DNA from: Pseudobdellovibrio exovorus JSS
Lineage (GTDB): Bacteria; Bdellovibrionota; Bdellovibrionia; Bdellovibrionales; Bdellovibrionaceae
Assembly: GCF_000348725.1 (NCBI RefSeq)
Contig: NC_020813.1
Coordinates: forward strand, 1,178,001 to 1,242,000
Length of the DNA: 64,000 nt
Direction: 5' to 3'
The first letter of the stretch is position 1, and each line of letters starts with the position of its first letter. Below the pieces are notes generated by a model that was not told where the DNA came from, searched no databases, and saw nothing but the letters and a program-made list of their open reading frames with translations. Positions 24,930 to 34,702 of this stretch are shown here, piece by piece. The translations under genes and the position numbers were made by a program.

Positions 24930-26888
24930 ATGCAACAAGGTTCACCAACAGATTCAAAAGCTAAATTTATTCCACCAACAGATGTGAAGTCGGTCCTACA
25001 GAACTTCAAGAAGCCAAAAAAAGCAGTGATCACGGCGGGGATGCCCTATGCGAATGGTCCGTTGCATTTAGGGCATTTAGCGGGAGCCCATGTTCCTGCA
25101 GATATCTACGCACGTTGGATGCGCATGTTAATTGGTGCCGAGAATGTTTTGTTTGTGAATGGCAATGATGATCATGGTTCTACAAGTGAAGTGGCCGCGG
25201 TTAAAGCTGGAAAATCAACCCGTGAATTTATTGATACGATTCATGAACAGCAAAAAGAAACATTAAAACGCTACTCGATTCAGACCGATATTTTCACAGG
25301 AACTTCGCGCCCTGAAACCTATCCTTTACATGAAAAGTATTCGCAGGATTTCCTACGTCTACTTTTTAAAAATGACATGTTAGAAAAACGGGTCACGAAA
25401 CAATGGTATGATCCGAAGATGGAGCGCTTCTTACAGGATCGCTTTGTTCGTGGGACCTGTCCTAGTTGCGATAACCACGAGGCTTATTCAGATGAGTGTG
25501 ATGCCTGTGGAACGCAATTTGATCCCAGTACATTAAAAGATCCTCGCAGTCAGCTCAGTGATGCTAAGCCAGAGCTTAAAGACACAGCCCACTGGTGGCT
25601 GAATATGTGGAACGTGGCTGATCCATTGAAAGCATGGATTGAGTCGAAACAAAAAGCATGGCGTTCTGCAATTGTACAAGAGGTGATTAATACAGTCTTG
25701 ATTGGTTGTCGTTTTGAAAATCAATTCGAATCTAAATATAAAGAAATTAAAGAGACCTTGCCGAAACACAAATCTCGTTACGTCCCAGGAAAAAAAGTAG
25801 AATGTCTTTTTGACACGAAAGTGGATTTAGCGACGGCACAGGCCATTTTAGAAGCGGCCGGGATTCCATCCGTTGTTACCGACAAGTGGGCTTATCGTCC
25901 GATTACACGTGATGTCTCTTGGGGTATTCCGGTGCCACCGGAAATTGATCCTGAAATGAAAGGTAAAACATTGTATGTTTGGCCTGACTCTTTGATTGCG
26001 CCGATTGTTTTTACGCAAGTGGCTTTGGAAAAATCGGGAAGATCTGCCGAGCAATACAAAGACTTCTGGTGTGATCCTGAAGCCACTGTTGTTCAGTTTT
26101 TAGGGCAAGACAATGTCTTTTTCTATGTGATCATGCAGGGCTCGATGTGGCTGGGGCATCAAGCTAATACCCAAACACATCCACCTAAAGGTGAATTGCA
26201 AATGACAGAAGTTCTGAGTTGCTATCACTTGATGGTGAATGGTGAAAAAATGAGTAAATCCACGGGCAATTTCTATACGGGCGATCAACTGCTAGAGATG
26301 GGTTATTCTGCGGACCAAGTCCGTTATTTCTTAGCGATGTTGAGTTTGCCAGTGAAAGCTTCCAATTTTGATTTTGTGCACTTTGCAGAACGTAATAGGT
26401 TTTTAGCTGGTCCGTTGAATGCGGCGTTTGAAAAGCCAATATCGGCATGTCATTCCAAATTCGGCGGACGGGTACCTGAAGGAAAGTTGATAGGTAAAGC
26501 AGAAGCTGAAACCGTGAAGCTAGTTCAGATGTATTTACGCTCAATGCAAAAAGGGGACTACTCAACTTTATTAGGACAAGTAGAAAACTATGCAAGACAG
26601 ATCAACTCTTTGTTTTCGCAGTTTAAACCCCATGATGATCGTGCGCCTGAAGAAGATAGAAAAAATGCTCTGTACACATGTTTCTATGTTCTAAAAAATC
26701 TGATGATCATGTTGGCACCATTTGCTCCTCAGACGGTAAATGAGTTACGTCAGACACTTAATCTGCCAGAAACAGTGTTGCGAGCGGAAGAGTTGGGAAC
26801 AGGTTTGTCAGCAGGTCATGTCATTGCGCCTCAGCGAGCGTACTTCCCTGCGGTAGCCGAAGAAGTGTCTGAATCTTCGGCGCCGTAA
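24930..26888 (+). CDS. metG: Methionyl-tRNA synthetase
   Basis: The 652-residue class I synthetase attaches methionine to tRNA-Met and tRNA-fMet. The HIGH signature is HLGH at residues 46-49 and the KMSKS loop is at residues 440-444. A zinc knuckle (CPSCDNHEAYSDECDACG) lies in the connective domain, as in the MetG1 type. The anticodon-binding helical domain follows. The C-terminal tRNA-binding (EMAP-II-like) domain of E. coli MetG is absent. A 35-residue leader precedes the catalytic core. The initiator tRNA it charges is in the same window at 6308. Confidence 0.96.
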   Translation: MQQGSPTDSKAKFIPPTDVKSVLQNFKKPKKAVITAGMPYANGPLHLGHLAGAHVPADIYARWMRMLIGAENVLFVNGNDDHGSTSEVAAVKAGKSTREFIDTIHEQQKETLKRYSIQTDIFTGTSRPETYPLHEKYSQDFLRLLFKNDMLEKRVTKQWYDPKMERFLQDRFVRGTCPSCDNHEAYSDECDACGTQFDPSTLKDPRSQLSDAKPELKDTAHWWLNMWNVADPLKAWIESKQKAWRSAIVQEVINTVLIGCRFENQFESKYKEIKETLPKHKSRYVPGKKVECLFDTKVDLATAQAILEAAGIPSVVTDKWAYRPITRDVSWGIPVPPEIDPEMKGKTLYVWPDSLIAPIVFTQVALEKSGRSAEQYKDFWCDPEATVVQFLGQDNVFFYVIMQGSMWLGHQANTQTHPPKGELQMTEVLSCYHLMVNGEKMSKSTGNFYTGDQLLEMGYSADQVRYFLAMLSLPVKASNFDFVHFAERNRFLAGPLNAAFEKPISACHSKFGGRVPEGKLIGKAEAETVKLVQMYLRSMQKGDYSTLLGQVENYARQINSLFSQFKPHDDRAPEEDRKNALYTCFYVLKNLMIMLAPFAPQTVNELRQTLNLPETVLRAEELGTGLSAGHVIAPQRAYFPAVAEEVSESSAP

Positions 26889-26948
26889 TCAGCGCCGTAA
26901 GCAGAGTCGTAATCAATGTAATACCCAGAGAGGTGAATTTGTTAAATC

Positions 26949-27068
26949 ATGGATATTGAGCCGTGGATGGTTATTTTCTTTCTAGTATTTGTTCTTTTCT
27001 TCGCCGTGTTCATCGCGGCGTTCTGGTTCGCTTTCGATTCTTTTAAAAAGTTTGATAAAAAAGATTAA
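26949..27068 (+). CDS. Small single-pass membrane protein, 39 residues
   Basis: ATG at 26949 follows AGAGAGGTGAA and opens a 39-codon frame: a short acidic start (MDIEPW), one hydrophobic helix of about 22 residues, and a charged end (FDSFKKFDKKD). The composition is that of a genuine small membrane protein, with the lysine-rich C terminus probably in the cytoplasm. It lies 60 bases after metG and may be co-transcribed. Function unknown. Confidence 0.6.
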   Translation: MDIEPWMVIFFLVFVLFFAVFIAAFWFAFDSFKKFDKKD

Positions 27069-27263
27069 AATTCGACTCTTCACATGAACAGCGAGCCGCC
27101 CAAAGTGGTGACAAGCTTTGTTAGCTGTTCAGGACTCATGCGGTGTTGATTGGTGAGGTCAGTAAGGCTTTTTGTAAAAAGTGAGTCTCATTCAGTAGTT
27201 AGATGGTTGTTTCAAACTGAGACACCTTTAAAATTCTGTCACAGAAATTGCTATTCCTTGGGT

Positions 27264-28802
27264 ATGGGACAATTGCGTCTAAATTTTCTTAATATATCTT
27301 TGCGAGCTGTCGGCCGTGTGATTCTACCTGTGGTGGTGGGATTCATAGGGCTATCGTCGTCATCTGTTTTGGCTGCGAATCGCTGCGAAGCTTTATTTTC
27401 TCGGTTGCAAGCACCTGTGGCGGTCAGACCAGTTCAGCCGAGTGTGCGGCCAGTTACTCCTGCTCCGCGCGCTCAAACAGAGGCTCCGCGCCCACGCATT
27501 GAACGAGTGGAACTGCCGGAAAGACGTTTTGATGGACACACACGAGAGCTACGTGACACGCTATCGGGAAAGTTAGCCACAGTTTGGCGTAGCGAATGGA
27601 AAACGAAACTTGAGGTCTCGGAATCTAATCAATATGTAGTCGACATGGCTCGTGAGTTCCTGACTCCAGAAACGCGCGAAGTTGTTTTAGCAGGATTAGA
27701 AGTTCACAGTGAAGGACTTGTTCGTCAAGTGCATGAACGAATTTATCGCCTACAGGAAGCGGGACGCCTCAAAGAAGCGGACGCTTTATTAGTGCGAGAT
27801 ATGCCGCCTCCGGTGGGCGCAAAAGACACAACTTTTACCTATTATACAAAACCAATCGTGAACACTCATGGTGAAGGAAAACATCAAATCCGTGTTCGGA
27901 CCTATTTACGTGAAGTGTCCTATGAACAAATTCCAGAAGGGCAATCTGTACAGGGATTTGAGGCCAATGGTTCTTCCGTTGTGATCACGAAGCTAGCGAA
28001 TCAAAGTTATCGAGTTGAGACTGGAATTGAGGCCACAGGAAAAGTCGTGCGTGAGCTTAATCTATCAGAGGTGCAACAGTTATATGGTGCATCTGCACGC
28101 TTTTTTGCTCCCCATGGAAAGTCATTTAAAATGGAAGTGAAGACCGCTTTAGACGATCAAATTTCCTATGAACGATTCCCCATCCTTGGTGGTAATCACA
28201 TGGTGCAAAAGCTAGATGTGAGTTTATCGCCTGCACAGGTAGCAAGACTATTTGCTCCTTTGACGGAAAGCAGTGCTGCTGCTCGGCGTGTAGAGGCGCT
28301 GACACGAATTGATTCTTTGCAGTCGGAAATCAATGCGAAGAATCCAGACGGTCAAGCCAGAACCGAGGCTGTGTTTAATGTGCTGAAAGCGGGTATTGAA
28401 GGTAATCCTGATTTCCTAGCGATTGAAGGAGCTACGGCTTATCACCGTACAGCTTTCGAGTCGAAAAGTGGTTTCCAAACGACGATTGATCGGGATCAGG
28501 GCGTCTACATGGGTAATATGTATGCGAGTAGTTCACTGAAAACTCCTGTTGAGACCATACGCCAAAATCAAATGATTGCGACAACAGCCGCAGACGCTCG
28601 ACATGTAGAACTAAAAGTTCCAGTGACGTCCATCGAAAACACTGTGGGAATACAATTTCATGACCCACGATCAGCACCACAGCCACAAAGAGCTGAAAGT
28701 GATGCTTCTATCGTCAGTGCCGTAGGTATTTATAGCCGCTATGTGCGCAACAACGATCACTCAGGTAAATTCAATTACATTATGAAATATGGTGAGGATT
28801 GA
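27264..28802 (+). CDS. Secreted protein of unknown function
   Basis: ATG at 27264 is chosen because a signal peptide follows (MGQLRLNFLNISLRAVGRV... ending LAANRC), giving about 512 residues. A Pro-rich linker (about residues 48-75) precedes a large region with alternating strands and charged residues, including KHQIRVRTYLREVSYEQIP and KMEVKTALDDQISYERFP; these could form a CYTH/VTC-like barrel, but this is weak. The C-terminal third is rich in Ala/Thr. It overlaps the next gene by TTGA, which suggests translational coupling, although the downstream product is cytoplasmic. Confidence 0.7.
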   Translation: MGQLRLNFLNISLRAVGRVILPVVVGFIGLSSSSVLAANRCEALFSRLQAPVAVRPVQPSVRPVTPAPRAQTEAPRPRIERVELPERRFDGHTRELRDTLSGKLATVWRSEWKTKLEVSESNQYVVDMAREFLTPETREVVLAGLEVHSEGLVRQVHERIYRLQEAGRLKEADALLVRDMPPPVGAKDTTFTYYTKPIVNTHGEGKHQIRVRTYLREVSYEQIPEGQSVQGFEANGSSVVITKLANQSYRVETGIEATGKVVRELNLSEVQQLYGASARFFAPHGKSFKMEVKTALDDQISYERFPILGGNHMVQKLDVSLSPAQVARLFAPLTESSAAARRVEALTRIDSLQSEINAKNPDGQARTEAVFNVLKAGIEGNPDFLAIEGATAYHRTAFESKSGFQTTIDRDQGVYMGNMYASSSLKTPVETIRQNQMIATTAADARHVELKVPVTSIENTVGIQFHDPRSAPQPQRAESDASIVSAVGIYSRYVRNNDHSGKFNYIMKYGED

Positions 28803-29995
28803 AAAAAAATATCCAATTTCATTTTATTAATACCTTAAAGCAGACTTTGGATGAAGTTTTGCAAAAAGGTTATCATGCGGACCGCATGATTGATAAATAT
28901 GTGCGTGCTAATAAGTGGTCGCGCGAGGAAAGACAGCTCTTTGCGGATTCAATTTATTATATCTTAAGACATAAGCGACTTTTAGAATTCCTTGCTGGCA
29001 GTGAAGATTTACTAAAGGTGATCGCTGTTTATTTTATTCAAAAATCTTATAAATTACCTCCACGGCCCGAGTTTGTAGGTATCAGTGAGGGCAGTATCAA
29101 CAACAATCTTCAGAAAGAAAAACCACGGGCCATTGAGTGCTCTCTGCCAGATTGGTTAGATCAGTTAGGACAAAAAGAGTTTGGCGAACGCTGGCTGAGT
29201 TTAGCAAAAGCTCTGACAGATGAACCACGACTGTACATTCGAGCGAATACATTAAAGACAGACCGAAGATCCTTGCAACAGCGTCTGAAAAAAGAAGGCA
29301 TTGCTACGGAAGAAAAAGTATCTTTAGAGATCGAAGTTCCACAGGCTCTAGAAGTTAAAGAACGTAAAAATATATTTATCACTGACAGCTATCGTGAAGG
29401 GCAGTTTGAAGTTCAAGATATTGGGTCACAGTTTATTGCTCCATTACTTGAGGTGCAGGCAGGGATGAATGTGATTGATGCTTGCGCTGGAAGTGGCGGC
29501 AAAACTCTGCATATAGCGGCCTTAATGCAAAATAAAGGCAGTGTTCTAGCGATGGATATCATGGGATATAAACTTAAGGACTTACAGGCGCGCGCTGACA
29601 AAGCTGGTTGTCAGATTTTAAAGACACAATTAATTGATTCCCCAAAGGTGATTCAAAAACTCAAAAATACAGCGGACCGTGTTTTGTTAGATGTTCCATG
29701 CAGTGGTTTAGGTGTGCTCAAACGCAATCCAGACAGTAAATGGAAGATGAATCTAGAGCAAGTAGATGAGCTAGTTCAAACCCAAAGAAAAATTCTAGTG
29801 GACTACACTGAAATGTGTAAACCGAATGGCCTCGTGGTGTATTCCACCTGCAGTCTTTTGCATCGTGAAAATGAAGAACAAATCCAATGGTTTCTAAACA
29901 AGACCTCTAAGTGGAAGTTGTTGAATCAGTACCGCGTATGGCCTGACACCAATGTCAGTGATGGCTTTTATGCGGCTGTTTTAAAGAAATTGTGA
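28799..29995 (+). CDS. RsmB-like rRNA (cytosine-C5) methyltransferase
   Basis: The 398-residue protein starts with TTG inside the stop of the gene before. It has an NusB-like helical N domain, then the Rossmann methyltransferase core: SAM loop VIDACAGSGGKT, the release Cys in DVPCSGLG, and the catalytic Cys in YSTCSLLHRENEEQ. This two-Cys arrangement defines the NOL1/NOP2/Sun family, which makes m5C in rRNA. The N-terminal domain and length fit RsmB (16S m5C967), but the exact target is inferred. Confidence 0.88.
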   Translation: MKKNIQFHFINTLKQTLDEVLQKGYHADRMIDKYVRANKWSREERQLFADSIYYILRHKRLLEFLAGSEDLLKVIAVYFIQKSYKLPPRPEFVGISEGSINNNLQKEKPRAIECSLPDWLDQLGQKEFGERWLSLAKALTDEPRLYIRANTLKTDRRSLQQRLKKEGIATEEKVSLEIEVPQALEVKERKNIFITDSYREGQFEVQDIGSQFIAPLLEVQAGMNVIDACAGSGGKTLHIAALMQNKGSVLAMDIMGYKLKDLQARADKAGCQILKTQLIDSPKVIQKLKNTADRVLLDVPCSGLGVLKRNPDSKWKMNLEQVDELVQTQRKILVDYTEMCKPNGLVVYSTCSLLHRENEEQIQWFLNKTSKWKLLNQYRVWPDTNVSDGFYAAVLKKL

Positions 29996-30053
29996 CGGCA
30001 GTTTCGACTTATAATGAAAGAGTAGAGCGTGGTAAAGGTAAATGCCAAGGTAA

Positions 30054-30953
30054 ATGCAAATGGGTAAAAATTTATTAGTATTTCTAATTATTATTGTGAA
30101 TACTGTTTTTACTTTAGCGGCCACAGCTAAAGTTGAAAACTATCAGCCTGTCTTTCTTGATTGTAGTCGTTCTGATGCACAAGCATTTGCGGTAGCTATT
30201 CGCCAATTTCAGCAGAATGGTGTGGCGATGAGTTTGGTTGTAGAAGCTAATTCTTTGAAAACTAAAATAGCAAGACAGCAGGATTTAAGTTGTAAGCAGA
30301 TTAACCGCGAAAGCTTTGCGCGGACGTATTACTCGCAGGTTTTACAGCAGGCGGCTGCCAACAAAGCGCAAATGGCCAATGCTGGTGTTCGACGAGTTAA
30401 TCGTGAACAAGTGGCACTGACAGTGGATATGTGCCCTTCAAGTAAAGCTTATGAAAGTCGTTTTTATGATTGGGCTGAGTCCGCTAAAGCCGCGTTAGGT
30501 GTGGCCTTAACGGCAGCGTGGGGAATGCGTCATCCCAGTGAGCTCGCCCGCTTAAAAGAAATGTCGAAAACAACAAATGATATTACATGGATTAATCACA
30601 GTTATTACCATCGCTATCGTGCTGGAGTGGCGAATGCACAAAATTTTCTATTAATGGATGGCACGAATATCGATGCAGAAGTTCTTGGAAATGAAGTTTT
30701 TATGATTGAAAATGGAATTGTCCCTTCGGTGTATTTTCGCTTCCCTGGTCTGATCTCTTCAGATGGAATTATCACTAAAATTCTAGGCTGGGGATTGATT
30801 CCCTTGGGGTCCGATGCATGGTTAGCTAAGGGTGAAGCTCCAAAGGCTGGAAGTATTATTCTAATTCATGGAAATGGGAATGAACCCACAGGTATCACGG
30901 CTTTCTTTCGCCATTTAAATCAAATTTTAAGATTCGGTATCGGGTCTCTTTAA
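30054..30953 (+). CDS. Secreted polysaccharide-deacetylase-like protein (CE4 fold)
   Basis: The 299-residue protein has a signal peptide (cleavage near LAATA). The CE4 motifs are recognisable but altered: motif 1 reads LTVDMCPS in place of TFDDGP, motif 2 is INHSYYH (H-x3-H zinc pair), motif 3 is RFPG, and motif 5 is LIHGN. The first catalytic Asp is kept and the metal-binding Asp is replaced by Met, so activity or metal use may differ. Probably acts on peptidoglycan or a surface glycan in the periplasm. A start at the second Met (30060) is also possible. Confidence 0.75.
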   Translation: MQMGKNLLVFLIIIVNTVFTLAATAKVENYQPVFLDCSRSDAQAFAVAIRQFQQNGVAMSLVVEANSLKTKIARQQDLSCKQINRESFARTYYSQVLQQAAANKAQMANAGVRRVNREQVALTVDMCPSSKAYESRFYDWAESAKAALGVALTAAWGMRHPSELARLKEMSKTTNDITWINHSYYHRYRAGVANAQNFLLMDGTNIDAEVLGNEVFMIENGIVPSVYFRFPGLISSDGIITKILGWGLIPLGSDAWLAKGEAPKAGSIILIHGNGNEPTGITAFFRHLNQILRFGIGSL

Positions 30954-30963
30954 AAAGCTCTTT

Positions 30964-32433
30964 TTAAGGTTCTTCGGCCAGCTTGCTATTTTGTGTGTAG
31001 ATAGTTCTGCTGGCTTGTAGATGTCCATCGCCTTGATCGGTGATTAAAAGAACTTCTTTTCCGCTCAAATCACCAACTGCCATTTCGGGTGAATAGATAG
31101 TTTGTTCAGGAAAGTACCATTGAACTGTGTAAAAGAATCCATATCCCTCGGGAGTATCATTTTGTACGACAATAGGAAGTTTTTTAAAGTCCGGTTGTTG
31201 CCGCTCAGATTCGGTTTTAATGGCGGTCCAAATATCAGGATTTTTTTGAACTCCCGAGACAAACCACATCCAATATCCTAAAGAAAGAGCGAAGCCGAAA
31301 AGAGCAAGTTGGTGAGCAAATTTGAAGTTAAGACTTTTCCAGATTTTATAAATAGCTTCAGCTACAGGAAGAGCTCCGAATAACAGCACTCCAGTTAGGT
31401 GTTGCGAGCTATCCTTCTTAATTAACCAAAAAGCTAACAGATTAAAGAAAATGTAAAATACAAAGTACAAAGTTAACGGCGAGATATTTCGTTTGAGGGA
31501 CTCTGTAAACGATTTATGTGAGTGAAGTTGGTATGCTGAAAGTACCAGAGCTGAACTCAGGAAAAGAATTTCAAATAGGTAGACTTCGATAAACGTGGTA
31601 AGAATACCGAAGCTCCAGACAAACTGCAGATTCTCTTGGTTGAAAAATCTTTGTGTAAATTGTCGGCTCCAATAGGTGCTGATCCATTGTCCATTCCAAA
31701 TAGTCAGATCGTATCCAACCCAAATGCTAATAGGCAGAATTAGGCCTAAACTGAAGACGGCGATCTGTTTAAAATAATCTACTGTAGATGAAGACTTTGA
31801 AGAAAAATTTTGTAGCGAAACTAGCAGGGCAAGGGCTGCAAGGTGGGGTAGAATTTCAAGCCCCTTGGTTAGAAAGGCAAGTCCAAGTAAGATACCTGAC
31901 CAGAAAGCCTGTCGATAAAAGATCCATACAGTGACAGAAAGAAAAGCTAAAAGTTGAGCGAGAGGATCCAGCGAAGGTTGGGCCACTTGCATGATATAGG
32001 TGGCATTAATAACCAGTACATATCCTGCAAGTAAACCAATAGCATGTCGATCTTGTGAGGTGTTGAAATGGAGGTAAGAGAAATTATTTTTTCGGCTGAC
32101 CACGTAGACGGCCAAGATCGAAAAAGCAGCGATTGCAAAGTTTGGAATTTTTAAAACAATATCAGAGTAGCCAAGTACAGAAGTAAATAAGCTACTGAAG
32201 TAGAAAAAGAGATAGGGGTGTTCTGCAAACACACGAGTTCGATCCCAGCTAGGAAGTTGCCCTGCTAAAAATCCGGCCTCACTGATTTCACGAACAATCC
32301 ATGAATACACAGCGCCATCGCCGTGGATAGCTGACCAAAAAACCTGAGCTGTAAGAATCATAAAAAAAGTGCCCGCAGCCAATAGGGTGTAAAAGAGGTT
32401 GGTTGGTGTAAAAATAGCTGCGGTCTGTTTCAT
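30964..32433 (-). CDS. Glycosyltransferase family 39-like membrane protein
   Basis: The 489-residue polytopic protein has about ten to twelve hydrophobic helices. The first periplasmic loop contains DGAVYSWIVREI and, before the third helix, AEHPYLFFYFSS, which match the Asp/Glu motifs of ArnT/PMT-type transferases. The C-terminal 90 residues form a soluble tail. These enzymes move a sugar from a polyprenyl carrier onto lipid A or a protein in the periplasm; the acceptor here is unknown. Convergent with the deacetylase-like gene; a short A/T hairpin (30950-30967) between them may end both transcripts. Confidence 0.78.
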   Translation of the reverse strand: MKQTAAIFTPTNLFYTLLAAGTFFMILTAQVFWSAIHGDGAVYSWIVREISEAGFLAGQLPSWDRTRVFAEHPYLFFYFSSLFTSVLGYSDIVLKIPNFAIAAFSILAVYVVSRKNNFSYLHFNTSQDRHAIGLLAGYVLVINATYIMQVAQPSLDPLAQLLAFLSVTVWIFYRQAFWSGILLGLAFLTKGLEILPHLAALALLVSLQNFSSKSSSTVDYFKQIAVFSLGLILPISIWVGYDLTIWNGQWISTYWSRQFTQRFFNQENLQFVWSFGILTTFIEVYLFEILFLSSALVLSAYQLHSHKSFTESLKRNISPLTLYFVFYIFFNLLAFWLIKKDSSQHLTGVLLFGALPVAEAIYKIWKSLNFKFAHQLALFGFALSLGYWMWFVSGVQKNPDIWTAIKTESERQQPDFKKLPIVVQNDTPEGYGFFYTVQWYFPEQTIYSPEMAVGDLSGKEVLLITDQGDGHLQASRTIYTQNSKLAEEP

Positions 32434-32642
32434 ATAAGATGAAGTTTTATTTTAGATTCCCTTCTGGGTTTTGTCCAATAAGGCAGTGATAAGGTCGAGT
32501 TTTATAAACCGATCTCAGTATAGCGCACTATAGCACTTATATAAAAAATGACTCTTGCTTTTGTGTCGAAGTGGCTTTAATGTATCAAACATTGTTTCAA
32601 TTAAAACAGTGCTTTTAAACCGCAACTGAAAGGCTGGACCCT

Positions 32643-33695
32643 ATGTCATCTGTCTTATCTCAACCTCTAAAATTAGGTGCTTTGACTCTTCCGAATAGAA
32701 TTATCATGGCGCCCTTAACTCGCTCACGTTCGAATGAGCAGCGCGTGCCTAACGAGTTGATGCTTGAGTATTACAAGCAAAGGTCCAGTGCGGGTTTGAT
32801 TTTGACAGAGGCGACTGTCATGGACCCGAAAGGTGCGGGTTATGCAAATACGCCGGGCATTTATTCGGACGAGCAAGTGCAAGGGTGGAAGAAAATAACG
32901 GAAGCTGTGCATGCTGAGGGTGGACGTATTTTCTTACAGATGTGGCATGTGGGACGCATTTCAGATCCGATGTTTTTGGATGGAGATTTGCCCGTGGCTC
33001 CCAGCGCGATTCGTCCTGCGGGACATGTGAGCTTGGTGCGTCCATACAAAGACTATGTCACACCACGGGCTCTAGAAACACAGGAAGTGGAAGCGATTGT
33101 TCAAGGCTATCGTCGCGGAGCTGAAAATGCGAAGAAGGCTGGATTTGACGGAGTTGAAATTCATGCGGCCAACGGGTATCTGATAGATCAATTTTTACAA
33201 GACAGCACGAATAAACGCACAGATCGCTATGGTGGCCCCATTGAAAATCGCGCACGGTTTCTGCTCGAGATTGTCGATGAGGCTATCGCTGTTTGGGGTG
33301 CGGATCGTGTGGGCGTACATTTAGCTCCTCGTATGGATTCCCATGATATGGGTGACTCCAATCCACGTGATCTTTTTGGTTATGTAGCCCGTGAGCTGGG
33401 CCAGCGTAAGATTGCTTTTATTTTTACTCGTGAAGTGGAAGGGCCTGATTCATTGGGGCCTTATCTTAAGAAAGAATTCGGCGGAATTCTGATTGCTAAT
33501 CAAAAGTATACAAAAGAAACAGCAGAAGCTGCTATTCAGCGTGGGGACGCGGATGCGGTCGCTTGGGGTGTGAATTTTATTGCGAATCCTGATTTACCCA
33601 AGCGATTACTTGAAAATTTGCCTCTGAACTCACCGAACCCAGAGACCTTTTACCAAGGCGGGCCAGAGGGCTATATAGATTACCCATTTTACTAG
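32643..33695 (+). CDS. Old Yellow Enzyme family NADH:flavin oxidoreductase
   Basis: The 350-residue TIM barrel binds FMN. Family motifs are LPNRIIMAPLTRSRSNE at the N terminus, LQMWHVGRIS, GVEIHAANGYLIDQFLQ (substrate-binding H-A-A-N), RTDRYGGPIENRARFLLE, and VAWGVNFIANPDLPKRL at the end. The sequence is close to the N-ethylmaleimide reductase (NemA) type, which reduces activated C=C bonds and nitro compounds. Single-gene transcription unit. Confidence 0.92.
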   Translation: MSSVLSQPLKLGALTLPNRIIMAPLTRSRSNEQRVPNELMLEYYKQRSSAGLILTEATVMDPKGAGYANTPGIYSDEQVQGWKKITEAVHAEGGRIFLQMWHVGRISDPMFLDGDLPVAPSAIRPAGHVSLVRPYKDYVTPRALETQEVEAIVQGYRRGAENAKKAGFDGVEIHAANGYLIDQFLQDSTNKRTDRYGGPIENRARFLLEIVDEAIAVWGADRVGVHLAPRMDSHDMGDSNPRDLFGYVARELGQRKIAFIFTREVEGPDSLGPYLKKEFGGILIANQKYTKETAEAAIQRGDADAVAWGVNFIANPDLPKRLLENLPLNSPNPETFYQGGPEGYIDYPFY

Positions 33696-33712
33696 ATCGG
33701 ATTGTGCTCGGA

Positions 33713-34486
33713 CTATGACTTTAAAGTCAGGCGTATCGGACAGTGATCTGAACCAACGACTTCGGGAAGATGAATCATTTTCTTGATAAGATCGTCAGAC
33801 TCTGGGTTGGCTAAAAAGTAATCTAGACGCCAACCGATATTTCGTTCGCGAATCCCCGGGCGATAACTCCACCATGTGTAGTGACCGCCACCTTTTTCGA
33901 ATTTTCTAAAAGTGTCGATCCAGCCACGCTTCACGATCATTTTTTCCATCCAAGCGCGCTCTTCGGGAAGAAATCCTGCGTTTTTAGTATTGGTCTTTGG
34001 ATTTTTTAGGTCGATCTCTGTGTGGGCAATATTTAAGTCTCCACAGATAACGACCTGTCGGCCTTTTTTTCTAAGCTGTTCCAGTCTTTTTTCTGCCGCA
34101 TTAAGGAAAGCCAGCTTGTAGGGTAAACGAACCCCCTCCCTTTGAGAATTTGGAAAATAACTGGTGATAAGAGTCAGATTTTTGTAATCAGCTTCAAGCC
34201 ATCGGCCCTCGTTGTCGAATTCAGGTAAACCTAACCCGCTCCGGACAGCTTCAGGGTCTTTTTTGCTATAGATGACAAGTCCTGAGTAGCCAGGCTTTTT
34301 AGCGAAATGCCAATGGGAATGATAGCGGGATGGGTGGTAAAAGGTTTCATCTTTTTGGATGGCCTGTTCGTTGATTTTAATTTCCTGTAAGCAGACGATA
34401 TCTGCCTTTTCCTCTTCGAACCATTTTGCAAAATTCTTGCGATGTACCGAGCGAATTCCATTTACATTCCAACTGACGATTTTCAT
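33713..34486 (-). CDS. xthA: Exodeoxyribonuclease III
   Basis: The 257-residue protein belongs to the EEP AP-endonuclease fold. Key residues are seen in VNGIR, LQEIKI (Glu, metal), the Tyr of SYFPNSQ, GDLNIAH (Asp and Asn), RLDYFL and GSDHCPI (Asp-His pair). It cuts at abasic sites and digests 3' ends in base-excision repair. Length is normal. Convergent with the Old Yellow Enzyme gene. Confidence 0.93.
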   Translation of the reverse strand: MKIVSWNVNGIRSVHRKNFAKWFEEEKADIVCLQEIKINEQAIQKDETFYHPSRYHSHWHFAKKPGYSGLVIYSKKDPEAVRSGLGLPEFDNEGRWLEADYKNLTLITSYFPNSQREGVRLPYKLAFLNAAEKRLEQLRKKGRQVVICGDLNIAHTEIDLKNPKTNTKNAGFLPEERAWMEKMIVKRGWIDTFRKFEKGGGHYTWWSYRPGIRERNIGWRLDYFLANPESDDLIKKMIHLPEVVGSDHCPIRLTLKS

Positions 34487-34702
34487 GGGGTCATATTAGG
34501 GTATCTGTCTGCAAAAATCCAAATCTAAAGAATGAAATTGCTTGGTAAGATCAGCCTATGCAGAAAAGATATAAAATGTACAGAGTTAGAGGATACAATC
34601 TGCTTCGGATTGCTTCGGAAACTCAATAGAGGCCGTAGTGGCCGAAAAAACAAGTATTAGTGTTGATGTTAAGACGAAATTCTTATAAAAAACTGTTCCA
34701 TC

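Noticed and set aside
26185-26595. 136-codon minus-strand frame inside metG
   Set aside because: Lies opposite the KMSKS and anticodon-binding region of an unquestionable gene.
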